This document shows positions 16,462 through 25,150 of a DNA stretch of 64,000 bases, one piece after another. A program made the translations under genes and the position numbers. This DNA comes from Phnomibacter ginsenosidimutans. GTDB taxonomy: Bacteria; Bacteroidota; Bacteroidia; Chitinophagales; Chitinophagaceae. The notes beneath the pieces are model-generated. The model was not told the DNA's origin and searched no databases. It saw nothing but the letters and a program-made list of their open reading frames with translations. The first letter of the stretch is position 1, and the number at the start of each line of letters is the position of its first letter. Where the stretch lies: NCBI RefSeq assembly GCF_009740285.1, contig NZ_CP046566.1, positions 2,600,501-2,664,500 of the forward strand. Direction: 5' to 3'.

Positions 16462-16957
16462 ATGCAATTATCCGACGTCATAATCCGCGACATAGCCCCT
16501 GCAGACAATGCGGCCATTGCCCGCATCATTCGTACTTCATTGGAAGAATTTGGTGCCAATCATCCGGGCACGGTGTATTACGATAAAGAAACCGATCACT
16601 TGTATGAGTTGTTTCAATCGACGCCGGGCTCATGGTATTTTATTACCACGAATAATGAGCAACTCTTAGGTGGCGCCGGCATTTTTCCCACCAAAGGTTT
16701 GCCAGAAGGCACTTGTGAGTTGGTAAAAATGTATTTACATGCCGATGCCCGTGGACTGGGTTTGGGCCAACGGTTGCTTGCATACCTGTTTTGCAAAAGC
16801 CAAAGAACTCGGCTATACGCACATGTACCTCGAAACCATGCCCGAGCTTACAAGGGCCATACCCATGTATGAAAAAAATGGCTTCCATTATTTGGATGGA
16901 CCGATGGGCCAAACGGGCCATTTCGGTTGTGCCATCCAAATGATGAAAGCCTTATAA
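16462..16957 (+). pseudogene. GNAT family N-acetyltransferase, frameshifted as sequenced
   Basis: A GNAT-fold acetyltransferase of about 165 residues. The first frame runs from MQLSDVIIRDIAPADNAAIA to the acetyl-CoA loop ARGLGLGQRLL. The second frame picks up at FAKAKELGYTHMYLETM and ends with YEKNGFHYLDGP and IQMMKAL. The break lies near 16777-16781, where one extra base in CGGTTGCTTGCATACC shifts the frame. Without it the join reads GQRLLHTCFAKAKELG. The acetylated substrate is unknown. It is convergent with sdhB. As with the other broken genes here, a sequencing indel is more likely than true decay. Confidence 0.8.
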
Positions 16958-16970
16958 ACGCAGTGCGTTT
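16956..16970. terminator. Short palindrome between convergent GNAT and sdhB genes
   Basis: AAACGCAGTGCGTTT, a small palindrome between the two stop codons. It is not followed by a T run on either strand, so termination is only a possibility. Confidence 0.25.
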
Positions 16971-16978
16971 CTATTCGA

Positions 16979-17740
16979 TTAGTTAGCAGTCAACGCTGCG
17001 CCGAGATACTCTTGGTTGAGGCGGGCAATGTTGGTGAGGCTGATACCTTTAGGGCAAACAGCTTCGCAGGCACCAGTATTGGTACATGCACCAAAGCCTT
17101 CCTTATCCATTTGTGCAATCATGTTGAGAGCACGTGATTTACGTTCGGGAGCACCCTGTGGCAGCAATGCCAGTTGCGTTACTTTGGCAGAAGTAAACAA
17201 CATAGCTGAACTGTTTTTACAAGCAGCTACACAAGCACCACAACCAATACAAGCTGCTGCGGCAAATGATGCATCCGCTTTATCTTTTTCAATAGGCAGT
17301 GCGTTGGCATCCACAGCATTACCCGTGTTTACGCTAATGAAACCACCCGCCTGAATGATACGGTCGAAAGCGCTGCGGTCTACCATCAAATCTTTCAGCA
17401 CAGGAAAAGCGCCGGCTCTCCAGGGCTCAATGGTGATGGTGTCGCCATCTTTGTAGGCACGCATGTGCAGCTGGCAGGTAGTGTTTTGCTCCCAAGGGCC
17501 GTGTGGACGACCATCGATATACAAAGAGCACATGCCACAGATGCCTTCGCGGCAGTCGTGGTCGAAAGCAATCGGGTCTTTGCCCTCAGCAATCAACTCT
17601 TCGTTGAGCACATCAATCATTTCCAGAAAGCTCATTTCTGAAGAAATGTTTTTTACCTGATATGTTTCAAAACCACCCTGAGCCTGCGCATTCTTTTGAC
17701 GCCATACTTTCAGGTTGAGATTCATATTATAATGTTCCAT
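16979..17740 (-). CDS. sdhB: Succinate dehydrogenase/fumarate reductase iron-sulfur subunit
   Basis: The electron-transfer subunit of complex II. It has a [2Fe-2S] ferredoxin domain with CREGICGMC and a distal Cys in NTTCQLH. It also has two C-terminal cluster motifs, [12 protein letters not shown] and [12 protein letters not shown]. The length (253 residues) fits b-type SdhB of Bacteroidota. An internal ATG five codons later (17725, [10 protein letters not shown]) may be the real start. It belongs to an sdhC-sdhA-sdhB order on the minus strand. It is separated from sdhA by 484 bases holding a four-helix-bundle gene bounded by inverted repeats. Confidence 0.95.
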   Translation of the reverse strand: MEHYNMNLNLKVWRQKNAQAQGGFETYQVKNISSEMSFLEMIDVLNEELIAEGKDPIAFDHDCREGICGMCSLYIDGRPHGPWEQNTTCQLHMRAYKDGDTITIEPWRAGAFPVLKDLMVDRSAFDRIIQAGGFISVNTGNAVDANALPIEKDKADASFAAAACIGCGACVAACKNSSAMLFTSAKVTQLALLPQGAPERKSRALNMIAQMDKEGFGACTNTGACEAVCPKGISLTNIARLNQEYLGAALTAN

Positions 17741-17759
17741 AAGCTAACAATGAATGTGA

Positions 17760-17789
17760 CAATTTGAAGATTTGAAAATTTGAAAATGA
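17760..17789 (+). repeat. Left arm of an imperfect 30-bp inverted repeat in the sdh operon
   Basis: An AT-rich unit starting CAATTTGAAGATTTG and ending GAAAATGA. It matches 24 of 30 positions of the reverse complement of 18194-18223. The two arms bracket the four-helix-bundle gene. Confidence 0.65.
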
Positions 17790-17806
17790 AACCTCACTAG
17801 ATTATT

Positions 17807-18160
17807 TCAGGCGTTTGCTTTTGATGTTGCAATGATGCTAGAAAGTATTCTAATGATTTCATTTAATTGATTCATGATCTGTTCTTCGTATGGATAGCTG
17901 CCGCATCTGTTACACAGCATCAACCAGTACTTTGTTTCTGTTGCTTCCTTTGCTGAAATCTTCATTTTATGAATGAAATCAGCTTTGCTTTCTGCGTTTT
18001 GTGCTTCAAAAACATTTGCACCGATTGATGTGCCACATTTTAGAAGCTGATGACTGACCACGTACTTTTTCCGTCGCTCAAGTTCTTCACAGAATCCTAC
18101 AATTGCTTCGGAAAAATCCAGTGTTTTATTAACTATAACATTTTCCTTATCACTACGCAT
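17807..18160 (-). CDS. Four-helix bundle protein (S23 / 23S rRNA intervening-sequence type)
   Basis: A 117-residue all-helical protein of the S23/Avd-like four-helix-bundle family. Typical features are DFSEAIVGFCEELERRKKY, VSHQLLKCGTSIGANVFEAQ (the conserved GTSIGANV motif), FIHKMKISAKEATETKYWL and a C-terminal helix ending in SSIIATSK. Relatives are encoded in intervening sequences of 23S rRNA genes and elsewhere in Bacteroidota, and their role is not settled. Here it lies inside the sdh operon, in the same direction, between sdhA and sdhB. Imperfect inverted repeats at 17760-17789 and 18194-18223 bracket it, filling almost the whole gap. It looks inserted as a unit. Confidence 0.88.
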   Translation of the reverse strand: MRSDKENVIVNKTLDFSEAIVGFCEELERRKKYVVSHQLLKCGTSIGANVFEAQNAESKADFIHKMKISAKEATETKYWLMLCNRCGSYPYEEQIMNQLNEIIRILSSIIATSKANA

Positions 18161-18193
18161 GTTGTAAACTTTTGGGTGTGGTATTGAATTTTC

Positions 18194-18223
18194 TCATTTC
18201 CAAATTACCACATTTCCAAATTG
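18194..18223 (-). repeat. Right arm of the 30-bp inverted repeat in the sdh operon
   Basis: On the minus strand it reads CAATTTGGAAATGTGG at the start and GGAAATGA at the end, 24/30 identical to 17760-17789. It begins one base from the stop codon of sdhA. Confidence 0.65.
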
Positions 18224-18224
18224 T

Positions 18225-20198
18225 TTACTTGTAGCTTCTTTGGCTTGGCTTAACCACTTCATAGTCCAGCACTTCTTTGTGCAGTTCCCACTGATGGTCT
18301 CCTTTGTATTCCCAGGCGGCTACGTACATGTAGTTGGCATCGTCGCGTTGTGCTTCACCTTCGGGTGTCTGGCTTTCTTCGCGGAAGTGACCACCACAGC
18401 TTTCGTTGCGGTTGAGTGCATCAATACACATCAGTTCGCCCAGCTCTATAAAGTCGGCTACACGGTTGGCCTTGTCCAGTTCAGGGTTCAGCTCGTTGAT
18501 TTCACCGGGGATTTTTACATCGCTCCAGAATTCCTTTTTCAGCTGCTGAATTTCTGCAATCGCTTGCTTCAATCCCTCAGCGTTGCGAGCCATACCGCAC
18601 TTGTCCCACATGATTTTACCCAAACGCTTGTGGAAGCTTTCCACAGTTTTGGTTCCCTTGATACTCATCAGTTGTTGGATGCGATCGGCTACGGCTTTCT
18701 CTGCTTCCACAAATGCCGGATGATCTTCGGGCAGCGGCTTGGTATGAATATCGTCAGCCAGGTAGTTGCCCAAAGTGTAAGGAATCACGAAGTAACCATC
18801 GGCCAAGCCCTGCATCAGCGCCGATGCACCGAGGCGGTTGGCACCGTGGTCGCTAAAGTTGGCTTCGCCCAAAGCATACAAACCGGGCACGTTGGTCATC
18901 AGTTCGTAGTCTACCCACAGGCCACCCATGGTGTAGTGTACCGCGGGGTAAATGCGCATCGGTGTTTCGTAGGGGTTTTCGCCAGTAATCTTTTCGTACA
19001 TATCGAAGAGGTTACCGTATTTCTCTTTCACTACTTCTTTACCAAGGGCAATGATTTCTGCTTCGCTGGCATGGTCGAGGCCTTTTTTACCGGCTTCAAT
19101 TTTGCCGTAGCGCTTAATGGCATCGGCATAATCGAGGTATACAGCCTGCTTGCTGCTGCCTACCCCATAGCCGGCATCGCAACGCTCTTTGGCAGCACGG
19201 CTGGCCACGTCTCGGGGTACCAGGTTGCCAAAAGCCGGGTAGCGACGCTCCAGGTAGTAGTCACGCTCCTCTTCAGGAATATCAGCTGCTTTGCGGGTAT
19301 CGTTTTGTTTTTTGGGCACCCAGATACGACCATCGTTGCGGAGCGATTCACTCATCAGGGTGAGCTTGCTCTGGTGGTCGCCACTTACAGGAATACAAGT
19401 GGGGTGAATTTGTGTAAAGCAAGGGTTGCCAAAGAAGGCGCCTTTTCTATGGGCTTTCCATGCGGCAGTTACGTTGCTGCCCATGGCGTTTGTGCTCAAA
19501 TAAAATACGTTGCCATAGCCACCGCTGCACAGCAGTACGGCGTGGCCAAAGTGGCGTTCCAGTTTGCCACTCACCAGGTCACGGGCAATGATACCACGGG
19601 CTTTGCCGTCTACCACAACCACATCCAGCATTTCGTGGCGGTTGTACATGGTTACGTTGCCCAATGCTACCTGGCGTTCCAGTGCACTGTAGGCACCCAG
19701 CAACAACTGCTGACCCGTTTGGCCGGCAGCATAAAACGTACGCTGTACCTGTGTACCACCAAACGAACGGTTGCTCAGCAAGCCACCATATTCACGGGCA
19801 AAAGGCACACCCTGCGCCACGCACTGGTCAATGATGGCACCACTTACTTCGGCCAGGCGATGCACATTGCCTTCACGGGCACGGTAGTCGCCACCCTTAA
19901 TGGTATCGTAAAACAAGCGGTACACACTGTCGCCATCGTTTTGGTAGTTTTTGGCAGCGTTGATACCACCCTGTGCCGCAATACTGTGGGCACGGCGGGG
20001 GCTATCCTGAAAGCAAAACGCTTTCACTTTATAACCCAGTTCGCCAAGGGCAGCAGCAGCACTGGCACCAGCCAGGCCGGTACCTACCACTACAATTTCC
20101 AGTTTGCGTTTGTTAGCCGGGTTTACCAGCTTACAAGTGCTTTTATACGATGTCCACTTTTTGTCGAGCGGTCCGGCAGGAATTTTTGCGTTCAGCAT
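18225..20198 (-). CDS. sdhA: Succinate dehydrogenase/fumarate reductase flavoprotein subunit
   Basis: Catalytic subunit of complex II, converting succinate and fumarate with covalently bound FAD. A dinucleotide-binding motif [20 protein letters not shown] sits near residue 35. The FAD-linking histidine is in [14 protein letters not shown]. The active-site region contains [19 protein letters not shown], and a further family motif is [20 protein letters not shown]. The length (657 residues) fits the Bacteroidota/epsilonproteobacterial b-type enzyme. It is preceded by sdhC with a 119-base gap. Confidence 0.96.
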   Translation of the reverse strand: MLNAKIPAGPLDKKWTSYKSTCKLVNPANKRKLEIVVVGTGLAGASAAAALGELGYKVKAFCFQDSPRRAHSIAAQGGINAAKNYQNDGDSVYRLFYDTIKGGDYRAREGNVHRLAEVSGAIIDQCVAQGVPFAREYGGLLSNRSFGGTQVQRTFYAAGQTGQQLLLGAYSALERQVALGNVTMYNRHEMLDVVVVDGKARGIIARDLVSGKLERHFGHAVLLCSGGYGNVFYLSTNAMGSNVTAAWKAHRKGAFFGNPCFTQIHPTCIPVSGDHQSKLTLMSESLRNDGRIWVPKKQNDTRKAADIPEEERDYYLERRYPAFGNLVPRDVASRAAKERCDAGYGVGSSKQAVYLDYADAIKRYGKIEAGKKGLDHASEAEIIALGKEVVKEKYGNLFDMYEKITGENPYETPMRIYPAVHYTMGGLWVDYELMTNVPGLYALGEANFSDHGANRLGASALMQGLADGYFVIPYTLGNYLADDIHTKPLPEDHPAFVEAEKAVADRIQQLMSIKGTKTVESFHKRLGKIMWDKCGMARNAEGLKQAIAEIQQLKKEFWSDVKIPGEINELNPELDKANRVADFIELGELMCIDALNRNESCGGHFREESQTPEGEAQRDDANYMYVAAWEYKGDHQWELHKEVLDYEVVKPSQRSYK

Positions 20199-20317
20199 AT
20201 CGTTCGTATAAATGATTTGTGTTCTAAATTGTTTCTATTCTTTTATGCAACCAGCAGTTGTGCTACTATGTAGCTCCGGTTGTGTCACTCACTTCAACAG
20301 CATTGCACATACCGGAA

Positions 20318-21031
20318 TTAGCCTACCCAACCCAAATACATGGCAATGGGCATGAGGGCAAACAACAACGGCACCAGAATGGAGTAACCCACACCAATGC
20401 TTTGTACAATCGTCATCCACTTGTTGTTGTGTACACCCAATGTGCGGAAAGCACTCTGGAAACCATGCAGCAGGTGATACGCCAGCGAAATACAAGCCAG
20501 CACATATACAATCACTACCCACAGTTCACTAAAGGTTACTTTCATCAGGTTAAACATGTTGTGCATGCCTTCTACTTCGGGCATGTCGTCGCTTCCGGTA
20601 ATGCGGGCCTTTACCCAAAAATGAGCCAGGTGCAAAATCAGGAAAATCATGATGAGGGTACCCAGCAAACCCATGGCACGGCTGTACCATTTGCTGCCGC
20701 GGCCACCCAACTGTACTGCGTAGCCCTGTTTCCGCTTGCTACGGTTGCTGGCTTCCAGCATCAGGCCCTGCACAATGTGCAGAATGATACCGGCAAACAA
20801 TCCCACTTCGAGTATGCGGATTAAAATGGTGCTGCCCATAAAATGCGCTGCCTTGTTGAAAATAGCGCCGTCATCACTGGGGTCGAAAGGCCACACGGGC
20901 ACATTAAGGTCGGCAAAAATGCAGGCGTTGATACCTACGTGTACAATCAAAAAAACAATCAGGAAAAGTCCCGTGAGTCCCATCACGAGTTTCTTGCCAA
21001 TCGAAGAAGTAAACGCTTGTTTCCAGGTCAT
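20318..21031 (-). CDS. sdhC: Succinate dehydrogenase cytochrome b subunit
   Basis: A 237-residue di-haem cytochrome b membrane anchor of complex II (single-subunit b-type). Several hydrophobic helices carry histidines that could bind haem: LIVHVGINACIF, FAGIILHIVQG, LILHLAHFW and SLAYHLLHGFQ. It receives electrons from SdhB and reduces menaquinone. It is the first gene of the sdhCAB operon, with a good -7 promoter box at 21079-21086 on the minus strand, 48 bases upstream. Confidence 0.93.
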   Translation of the reverse strand: MTWKQAFTSSIGKKLVMGLTGLFLIVFLIVHVGINACIFADLNVPVWPFDPSDDGAIFNKAAHFMGSTILIRILEVGLFAGIILHIVQGLMLEASNRSKRKQGYAVQLGGRGSKWYSRAMGLLGTLIMIFLILHLAHFWVKARITGSDDMPEVEGMHNMFNLMKVTFSELWVVIVYVLACISLAYHLLHGFQSAFRTLGVHNNKWMTIVQSIGVGYSILVPLLFALMPIAMYLGWVG

Positions 21032-21078
21032 ATCGTAAGCTTGTAGTTCGGCAATACTTGCAATGTTGCAAGGCGCCG

Positions 21079-21086
21079 CAAAAGTA
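21079..21086 (-). promoter_or_regulatory. -7 promoter element of the sdh operon
   Basis: TACTTTTG on the minus strand, an exact TAnnTTTG match, 48 bases before the sdhC start. It lies in a 294-base intergenic region that also holds the promoter of the divergent barrel gene. Confidence 0.5.
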
Positions 21087-21272
21087 GGGATGTATCTTCA
21101 TTGCCCGCCGATAAAATCGGCCCGTTTACGAAGTTTATACCCTTTCTTTTTTATGCAAACGTTGAAGCATGACATAAATCAGGATTTTCAACGTTATACA
21201 TTTCAACTCAACAACTTGTCTTAAAAGAGGTTCTCCGTTGTTTAGTAGAATCACATGTATTTTTTACTGCAA

Positions 21273-21300
21273 TTGAACAACCGTTGCGCCCCTATCTTTA
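21273..21300 (+). promoter_or_regulatory. Probable promoter of the outer-membrane barrel gene
   Basis: TTG at 21273-21275, a 17-base spacer, then TATCTTTA (21293-21300), one mismatch from TAnnTTTG. The start codon follows 25 bases later. Confidence 0.4.
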
Positions 21301-21325
21301 CCACCTCAACGCTAATCCTTTTATC

Positions 21326-21925
21326 ATGAAGAAAACTTTGCAACTGATGTTGCTTTCAGCTGGCCTGATGTTGGGCAGCGCTGCAATGGCACAAGAAGAA
21401 GAATCTGGCCGGATATTCAAACCTTTTAAAGTTGACGTAAGCCTTGGCTACGCATTGCCCATGGGCAGTGGCACAGGTAGCAGAGGCGGTGCCTTGTTTG
21501 TGATAGAACCCAAATATGCCATCGTAGATCAATTTGCACTGGGCCTTCGCCTGGAAGGCGCCGCCATGGCCCGGGGCGTAGTGGTAAACGGAAACCAATT
21601 TGAAGGCGATGTGCAGGTAAACGGCTCTTACCTCATTACCGGCGACTTTTACCTGAGCAACCGCGGATTCCGGCCATTCATTGGCGCAGGTACGGGTTTG
21701 TATTCTGTTGCTGGTGCGTATGTGTCCAGCTCTACCACTACCACCGATGCCGATGTGCTCACCGACAACAATTTTGGTGGCATGTTTCGGGCAGGTTTCG
21801 AAGCAGGCCATTTTCGCCTGGGTGTAGAATACAATCTGGTGGGCAAAACCGATTTCAGCCTCGACAACAATTACATGGGCTTTAAATTAGGCTTGTGTAT
21901 TGGCGGTGGTCGTCGCAATAAATAA
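21326..21925 (+). CDS. Outer membrane beta-barrel protein
   Basis: A 199-residue exported protein. Its signal peptide MKKTLQLMLLSAGLMLGS ends at AMAQ. Alternating hydrophobic strands with aromatic ends follow (KVDVSLGYALPMGSG, FALGLRLEGAAM, GSYLITGDFYLSN, FRPFIGAGTGLYSV, FRLGVEYNLVG, YMGFKLGLCIGGG), typical of an eight-stranded OmpW/OprF-like barrel. The start at 21326 is chosen because the signal peptide begins there; an upstream in-frame ATG at 21284 would spoil it. It has its own promoter and a strong terminator and so is monocistronic. No ligand or role can be assigned. Confidence 0.85.
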   Translation: MKKTLQLMLLSAGLMLGSAAMAQEEESGRIFKPFKVDVSLGYALPMGSGTGSRGGALFVIEPKYAIVDQFALGLRLEGAAMARGVVVNGNQFEGDVQVNGSYLITGDFYLSNRGFRPFIGAGTGLYSVAGAYVSSSTTTTDADVLTDNNFGGMFRAGFEAGHFRLGVEYNLVGKTDFSLDNNYMGFKLGLCIGGGRRNK

Positions 21926-21947
21926 CCTACTTGTAGCACAAGACTTC

Positions 21948-21978
21948 AAACAGCTTCCCCACCGGAAGCTGTTTTTTT
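21948..21978 (+). terminator. Rho-independent terminator of the barrel gene
   Basis: AAACAGCTTCC (21948-21958), loop CCACC, GGAAGCTGTTT, running into seven T (21972-21978). A textbook intrinsic terminator, 23 bases after the stop. Confidence 0.92.
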
Positions 21979-22040
21979 GTCCGCTGCCTAGCCGCATACG
22001 CCGTTCATATAAATAGAAAAGGCGTTGCTTGGTTTGCCGC

Positions 22041-22048
22041 TAATTTTG
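22041..22048 (+). promoter_or_regulatory. -7 promoter element of the MacB-like permease gene
   Basis: TAATTTTG, an exact TAnnTTTG match ending 4 bases before the start codon at 22053. This again suggests a leaderless transcript. Confidence 0.45.
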
Positions 22049-22052
22049 AGCC

Positions 22053-23300
22053 ATGCGCAAAGTCATCAATATTGTTTGGAACAGTCTTAAAATGGCCCTC
22101 GAAGAATTACGCACCAATAAGCTGCGCACCTTCCTGTCGCTGTTTGGCGTAACCATCGGCATCTTTTGCATCATTGGCGTACTGGCCGTGGTGCAAAGTT
22201 TGAAGAACAACATTAAGGATGGCCTCAAAGACCTCGGCACCAACACGGTGTATGTGCAAAAATGGCCATGGGGCGGTGGCGGCGATTATCCCTGGTGGAA
22301 ATATGTAAAACGCCCCGAACCCAAGTACGAAGAAATGCGCCCCATTAAAACCCGCAGCCAGTATGCCGATGCGGTGGCATTTATGCTCTTCAACAGCAGT
22401 AATGTAGAATACAAAGACAACCTGCTGACCAATGTAAGTTGGTACGGTGCCACCGAAGAATTCAACCGCATTCAGGAAATCAAACTCGGCGAAGGCCGCT
22501 ACATATCTTCCAGCGAATTTGCCAACGGCTCACCCGTGATAGTGATGGGTTATGAAAATGCCGTGAAGCTGTTTGACGACCCGCAAAAAGCCGTAGGCAA
22601 ACAAGTAACCATTGCCGGCCGCACCGGCACCATTGTGGGCGTTATGAAAAAAGCCGGTCAAAGCATGGTGGGCGCCTGGGATTTCGATAACATTATTATT
22701 GTGCCTTTCAACTTTTGCCGCCAGGTGGTTGACGAACGCAATGCCGGCCGCTTCTTGTTGGTAAAAGGCCGCGAAGGTGTGGCCGTTGCCGATTTGAAAG
22801 ATGAACTTAAGGGCATTATGCGGAGTGTACGCAAACTGCGCCCCACCGAAGACGACAATTTTGCCCTCAACGATGTAACAGCCAGCAGCCAAAGCCTCGA
22901 TGCCTTGTTTACCAACCTCAATATCGGCGGTCTGGTCATTGGCGGCTTCAGCCTCATTGTAGGCTTGTTTGGCATTGCCAATATCATGTTTGTAACCGTA
23001 AAAGAACGTACCTCTCAAATTGGTTTGAAAAAAGCGGTTGGTGCCCAGCGGTCTTACATTATGACCGAGTTTTTGCTGGAATCGTCTTTCCTCTGCATCA
23101 TCGGCGGATTAATTGGATTGCTGCTGGTCTTCCTCATTACACTGGCTCTGAGTGCTGCGCTTCCTTTTCAGGTAAGTCTGTCGGCGGGTATCGTAGCCCT
23201 TGCCATGGGCATCAGCATTGGCGTGGGTTTGATGGCCGGTATCATTCCGGCGTGGAATGCCGCAAGGCTTGATCCGGTGGTAGCGATTAGAAGTAAGTAG
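22053..23300 (+). CDS. MacB/FtsX-type ABC transporter permease
   Basis: A 415-residue inner-membrane permease with the MacB/FtsX layout. One N-terminal transmembrane helix (LRTFLSLFGVTIGIFCIIGVLAVVQ) is followed by a large periplasmic MacB_PCD domain (about residues 45-240). Three C-terminal helices follow, starting near GGLVIGGFSLIVGLFGIANIMF, with the FtsX motif VKERTSQIGLKKAVGA. The protein ends with the family's AARLDPVVAIRSK. Such permeases need a separate ATPase, and none is adjacent. The exported substrate (lipoprotein, peptide or drug) is unknown. Confidence 0.9.
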   Translation: MRKVINIVWNSLKMALEELRTNKLRTFLSLFGVTIGIFCIIGVLAVVQSLKNNIKDGLKDLGTNTVYVQKWPWGGGGDYPWWKYVKRPEPKYEEMRPIKTRSQYADAVAFMLFNSSNVEYKDNLLTNVSWYGATEEFNRIQEIKLGEGRYISSSEFANGSPVIVMGYENAVKLFDDPQKAVGKQVTIAGRTGTIVGVMKKAGQSMVGAWDFDNIIIVPFNFCRQVVDERNAGRFLLVKGREGVAVADLKDELKGIMRSVRKLRPTEDDNFALNDVTASSQSLDALFTNLNIGGLVIGGFSLIVGLFGIANIMFVTVKERTSQIGLKKAVGAQRSYIMTEFLLESSFLCIIGGLIGLLLVFLITLALSAALPFQVSLSAGIVALAMGISIGVGLMAGIIPAWNAARLDPVVAIRSK

Positions 23301-23312
23301 AAAGTTTGATGT

Positions 23313-23339
23313 CTGATGTACGATATCTGATATTTCATG
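23313..23339 (+). repeat. Short AT-rich extragenic repeat, copy 2
   Basis: CTGATGTACGATATCTGATA, nearly identical to the unit at about 13429-13455. The rest of the 220-base gap to tsaD holds AT-rich ATTAGCTAATTAGC and ATTAGCACATTT units. Confidence 0.4.
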
Positions 23340-23501
23340 TATGATTTCGGAAGTACGACTTCGGGTTGCTGGTGTTGATTTGTTGTTCGGTCTTCAGTTG
23401 TTGGTAGCTCTTCTTTCTTTACCCTCGACCTTATGTATTCCATTAGCACATTTTCAAATTAGCTAATTAGCTCATTTTCTTATTAGCACATTTGCATCTC
23501 C

Positions 23502-23509
23502 TACTTTTG
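23502..23509 (+). promoter_or_regulatory. -7 promoter element of tsaD
   Basis: TACTTTTG, an exact TAnnTTTG match, 11 bases before the start codon at 23521. Confidence 0.45.
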
Positions 23510-23520
23510 CGCCATTACAC

Positions 23521-24537
23521 ATGGGCATATTGACATCTTCTGCTACCATACTCGCTATCGAATCTTCCTGCGATGAAACTTCTGCGGCCGTTTGCCGCAA
23601 TGGAGAAATTGTATCGAATATCATTGCTACACAAGCGGTGCATCAGCAATACGGCGGCGTGGTACCAGAGCTGGCCAGCCGGGCTCACATGCAAAATATT
23701 TTGCCCGTAGTGCAGCAGGCTTTGCAAGCAGCACAATGCGAGTTGCAAACAGTTGATGCCATTGCTTACACTCAAGCCCCCGGTCTGATTGGTGCATTGC
23801 TGGTGGGCAGCGGCTTTGCCAAAAGCCTGGCACTGGCGCTGGATAAACCCCTCATTGCCGTGCATCACATGCAGGCACATGTGCTGGCCAATTTGATTGG
23901 TGAACGTCGTCCTGCTTTTCCTTTTTTATGCCTGACTGTAAGTGGCGGCCACACGCAAATTGTACGCTGCGATAGCCCCTTACAAATGACCGTGATTGGC
24001 GAAACATTGGATGATGCTGCCGGCGAAGCCTTCGACAAAAGTGCCAAACTCATTGGCCTGCCCTACCCCGGTGGTCCGCTCATTGACAAGTATGCACAGC
24101 AAGGAAAGCCCATCTACAAATTTGCCGAGCCCCAAATACAAGGATTGGATTTCAGCTTCAGCGGATTGAAAACATCCATCCTCTATTTTTTGCAAAAAGC
24201 ACAAAAAGAAAATCCTGAATTTGTACAGCAAGAGCTGGCCAATATCTGTGCTTCTGTGCAGCATAGCATCATTCAAATACTCATCAAGAAGCTGATGAAA
24301 GCAGCGAAAGAAACGGGCATCAAAGAAATATGTGTGGCCGGTGGTGTAAGTGCCAACAGCGGTTTGCGCAAAGCCTTGCAAGCCACCGGCGAACGCTTTC
24401 ACTGGAACACCTACATGCCGGCTTTTGAATACTGCACGGACAATGCCGGCATGATTGCCATTGCGGCATATTACAAATACCTCGACGGGCAATTCAGCTC
24501 ACTCGATGCATCGCCTTCGGCCAGAGCCAGTTGGTAA
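23521..24537 (+). CDS. tsaD: tRNA N6-adenosine threonylcarbamoyltransferase TsaD
   Basis: Transfers threonylcarbamoyl to A37 of ANN-reading tRNAs, working with TsaB, TsaC and TsaE. The ASKHA fold is visible from AIESSCDETSAAVCRNG at the N-terminus. The metal site HHMQAH lies near residue 117, with SGGHTQIVRC, DDAAGEAFDKSAKLIGLPYPGG and the C-terminal TDNAGMIAIA. The length (338 residues) is normal. Its stop codon lies in the A-run that forms the T-tract of the terminator of the convergent efflux operon. Confidence 0.96.
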   Translation: MGILTSSATILAIESSCDETSAAVCRNGEIVSNIIATQAVHQQYGGVVPELASRAHMQNILPVVQQALQAAQCELQTVDAIAYTQAPGLIGALLVGSGFAKSLALALDKPLIAVHHMQAHVLANLIGERRPAFPFLCLTVSGGHTQIVRCDSPLQMTVIGETLDDAAGEAFDKSAKLIGLPYPGGPLIDKYAQQGKPIYKFAEPQIQGLDFSFSGLKTSILYFLQKAQKENPEFVQQELANICASVQHSIIQILIKKLMKAAKETGIKEICVAGGVSANSGLRKALQATGERFHWNTYMPAFEYCTDNAGMIAIAAYYKYLDGQFSSLDASPSARASW

Positions 24538-24567
24538 AAAAAATACCGGATGGTAGATACCACCCGG
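24536..24567 (-). terminator. Terminator of the leftward efflux operon
   Basis: The hairpin CCGGGTGGTA / TACCATCCGG (minus strand, 24546-24567, one mismatch) runs into TATTTTTTTT. It overlaps the end of tsaD and lies downstream of the DUF2892 gene. Confidence 0.75.
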
Positions 24568-24603
24568 CCATAGCAGTTAGTCCCGAATATGTTGCGAAGG
24601 ATG

Positions 24604-24792
24604 CTACTCCTTCACTCCCGCTTTTTTCAGGATGACTTCCAGCGGGCAAAATTTAGTAAACGAAGACTGAAGCAGATTGAGGCCAACAAAGGCTGTTAGT
24701 GCCAACCAATTGAGGTGCACAAATACCGCTAGCGATACACTCATCAGTATCATAATGCCGGCCACCATGCGAACTATATTTTCTCTACACAT
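24604..24792 (-). CDS. DUF2892 / YgaP-type small membrane protein
   Basis: A 62-residue protein with two hydrophobic segments (VRMVAGIMILMSVSLAVFVH and WLALTAFVGLNLLQSSF). It has the family motif FTKFCPLEVILKKAGV near the end, including one cysteine. DUF2892 proteins often sit with rhodanese or metal/sulfur genes; the role is unknown. Here it is the last gene of the tolC-hlyD-RND-PII-like run, 12 bases after the PII-like gene, and is followed by a terminator. Confidence 0.85.
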   Translation of the reverse strand: MCRENIVRMVAGIMILMSVSLAVFVHLNWLALTAFVGLNLLQSSFTKFCPLEVILKKAGVKE

Positions 24793-24804
24793 GTGTTTGT
24801 CTTT

Positions 24805-25119
24805 TTACGATTCATAACTCGTTGCTTCTACCGGAACGATGAATGCCCTTATGGGAAAAGCATCGCCGTTGGCAGCATTGTATTCTTTTATCAGCGATAA
24901 TGCTTTGGCTGATGTATCAGCGTTGGTAAAACTGAACAAGATGAGTGAATCAAATTCACCATCACGGTTGCCAAACCAATCGTCGAGCAGGTTCTGGTCG
25001 TGCTCATCTTTTACACCGGTAGTATCGCTCATGCTAAACACCCGCACACCAGCTTCATGAAAAATGTTTGCCACGGCATCTTTGAAGTCGCGGAGGCAGG
25101 TTACAATCAACAATTTCAT
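24805..25119 (-). CDS. Small PII-like protein linked to RND efflux
   Basis: A 104-residue protein starting MKLLIVTCLRDFKDAVANIF. Size, the opening beta strand-helix pattern and the later FDSLILFSFTNADTSAKAL and IRAFIVPVEA strands fit a PII-like ferredoxin fold, as in small proteins often found beside RND efflux genes. The T-loop region is Asp/Glu-rich (KDEHDQNLLDD). The start at 25119 is chosen because the family head (MKLLIV) begins there; a longer form to 25194 would run across a hairpin. Role in signalling or metal binding is inference. Confidence 0.65.
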   Translation of the reverse strand: MKLLIVTCLRDFKDAVANIFHEAGVRVFSMSDTTGVKDEHDQNLLDDWFGNRDGEFDSLILFSFTNADTSAKALSLIKEYNAANGDAFPIRAFIVPVEATSYES

Positions 25120-25150
25120 ACAGTGATTTTTTTGAAATGAAGAAGGAAAA

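Noticed and set aside
18240-20273. A 677-codon open frame on the plus strand opposite sdhA
   Set aside because: It is antisense to a clearly conserved gene, shows no domain or signal, and its residue make-up mirrors sdhA codon use. A shadow frame.
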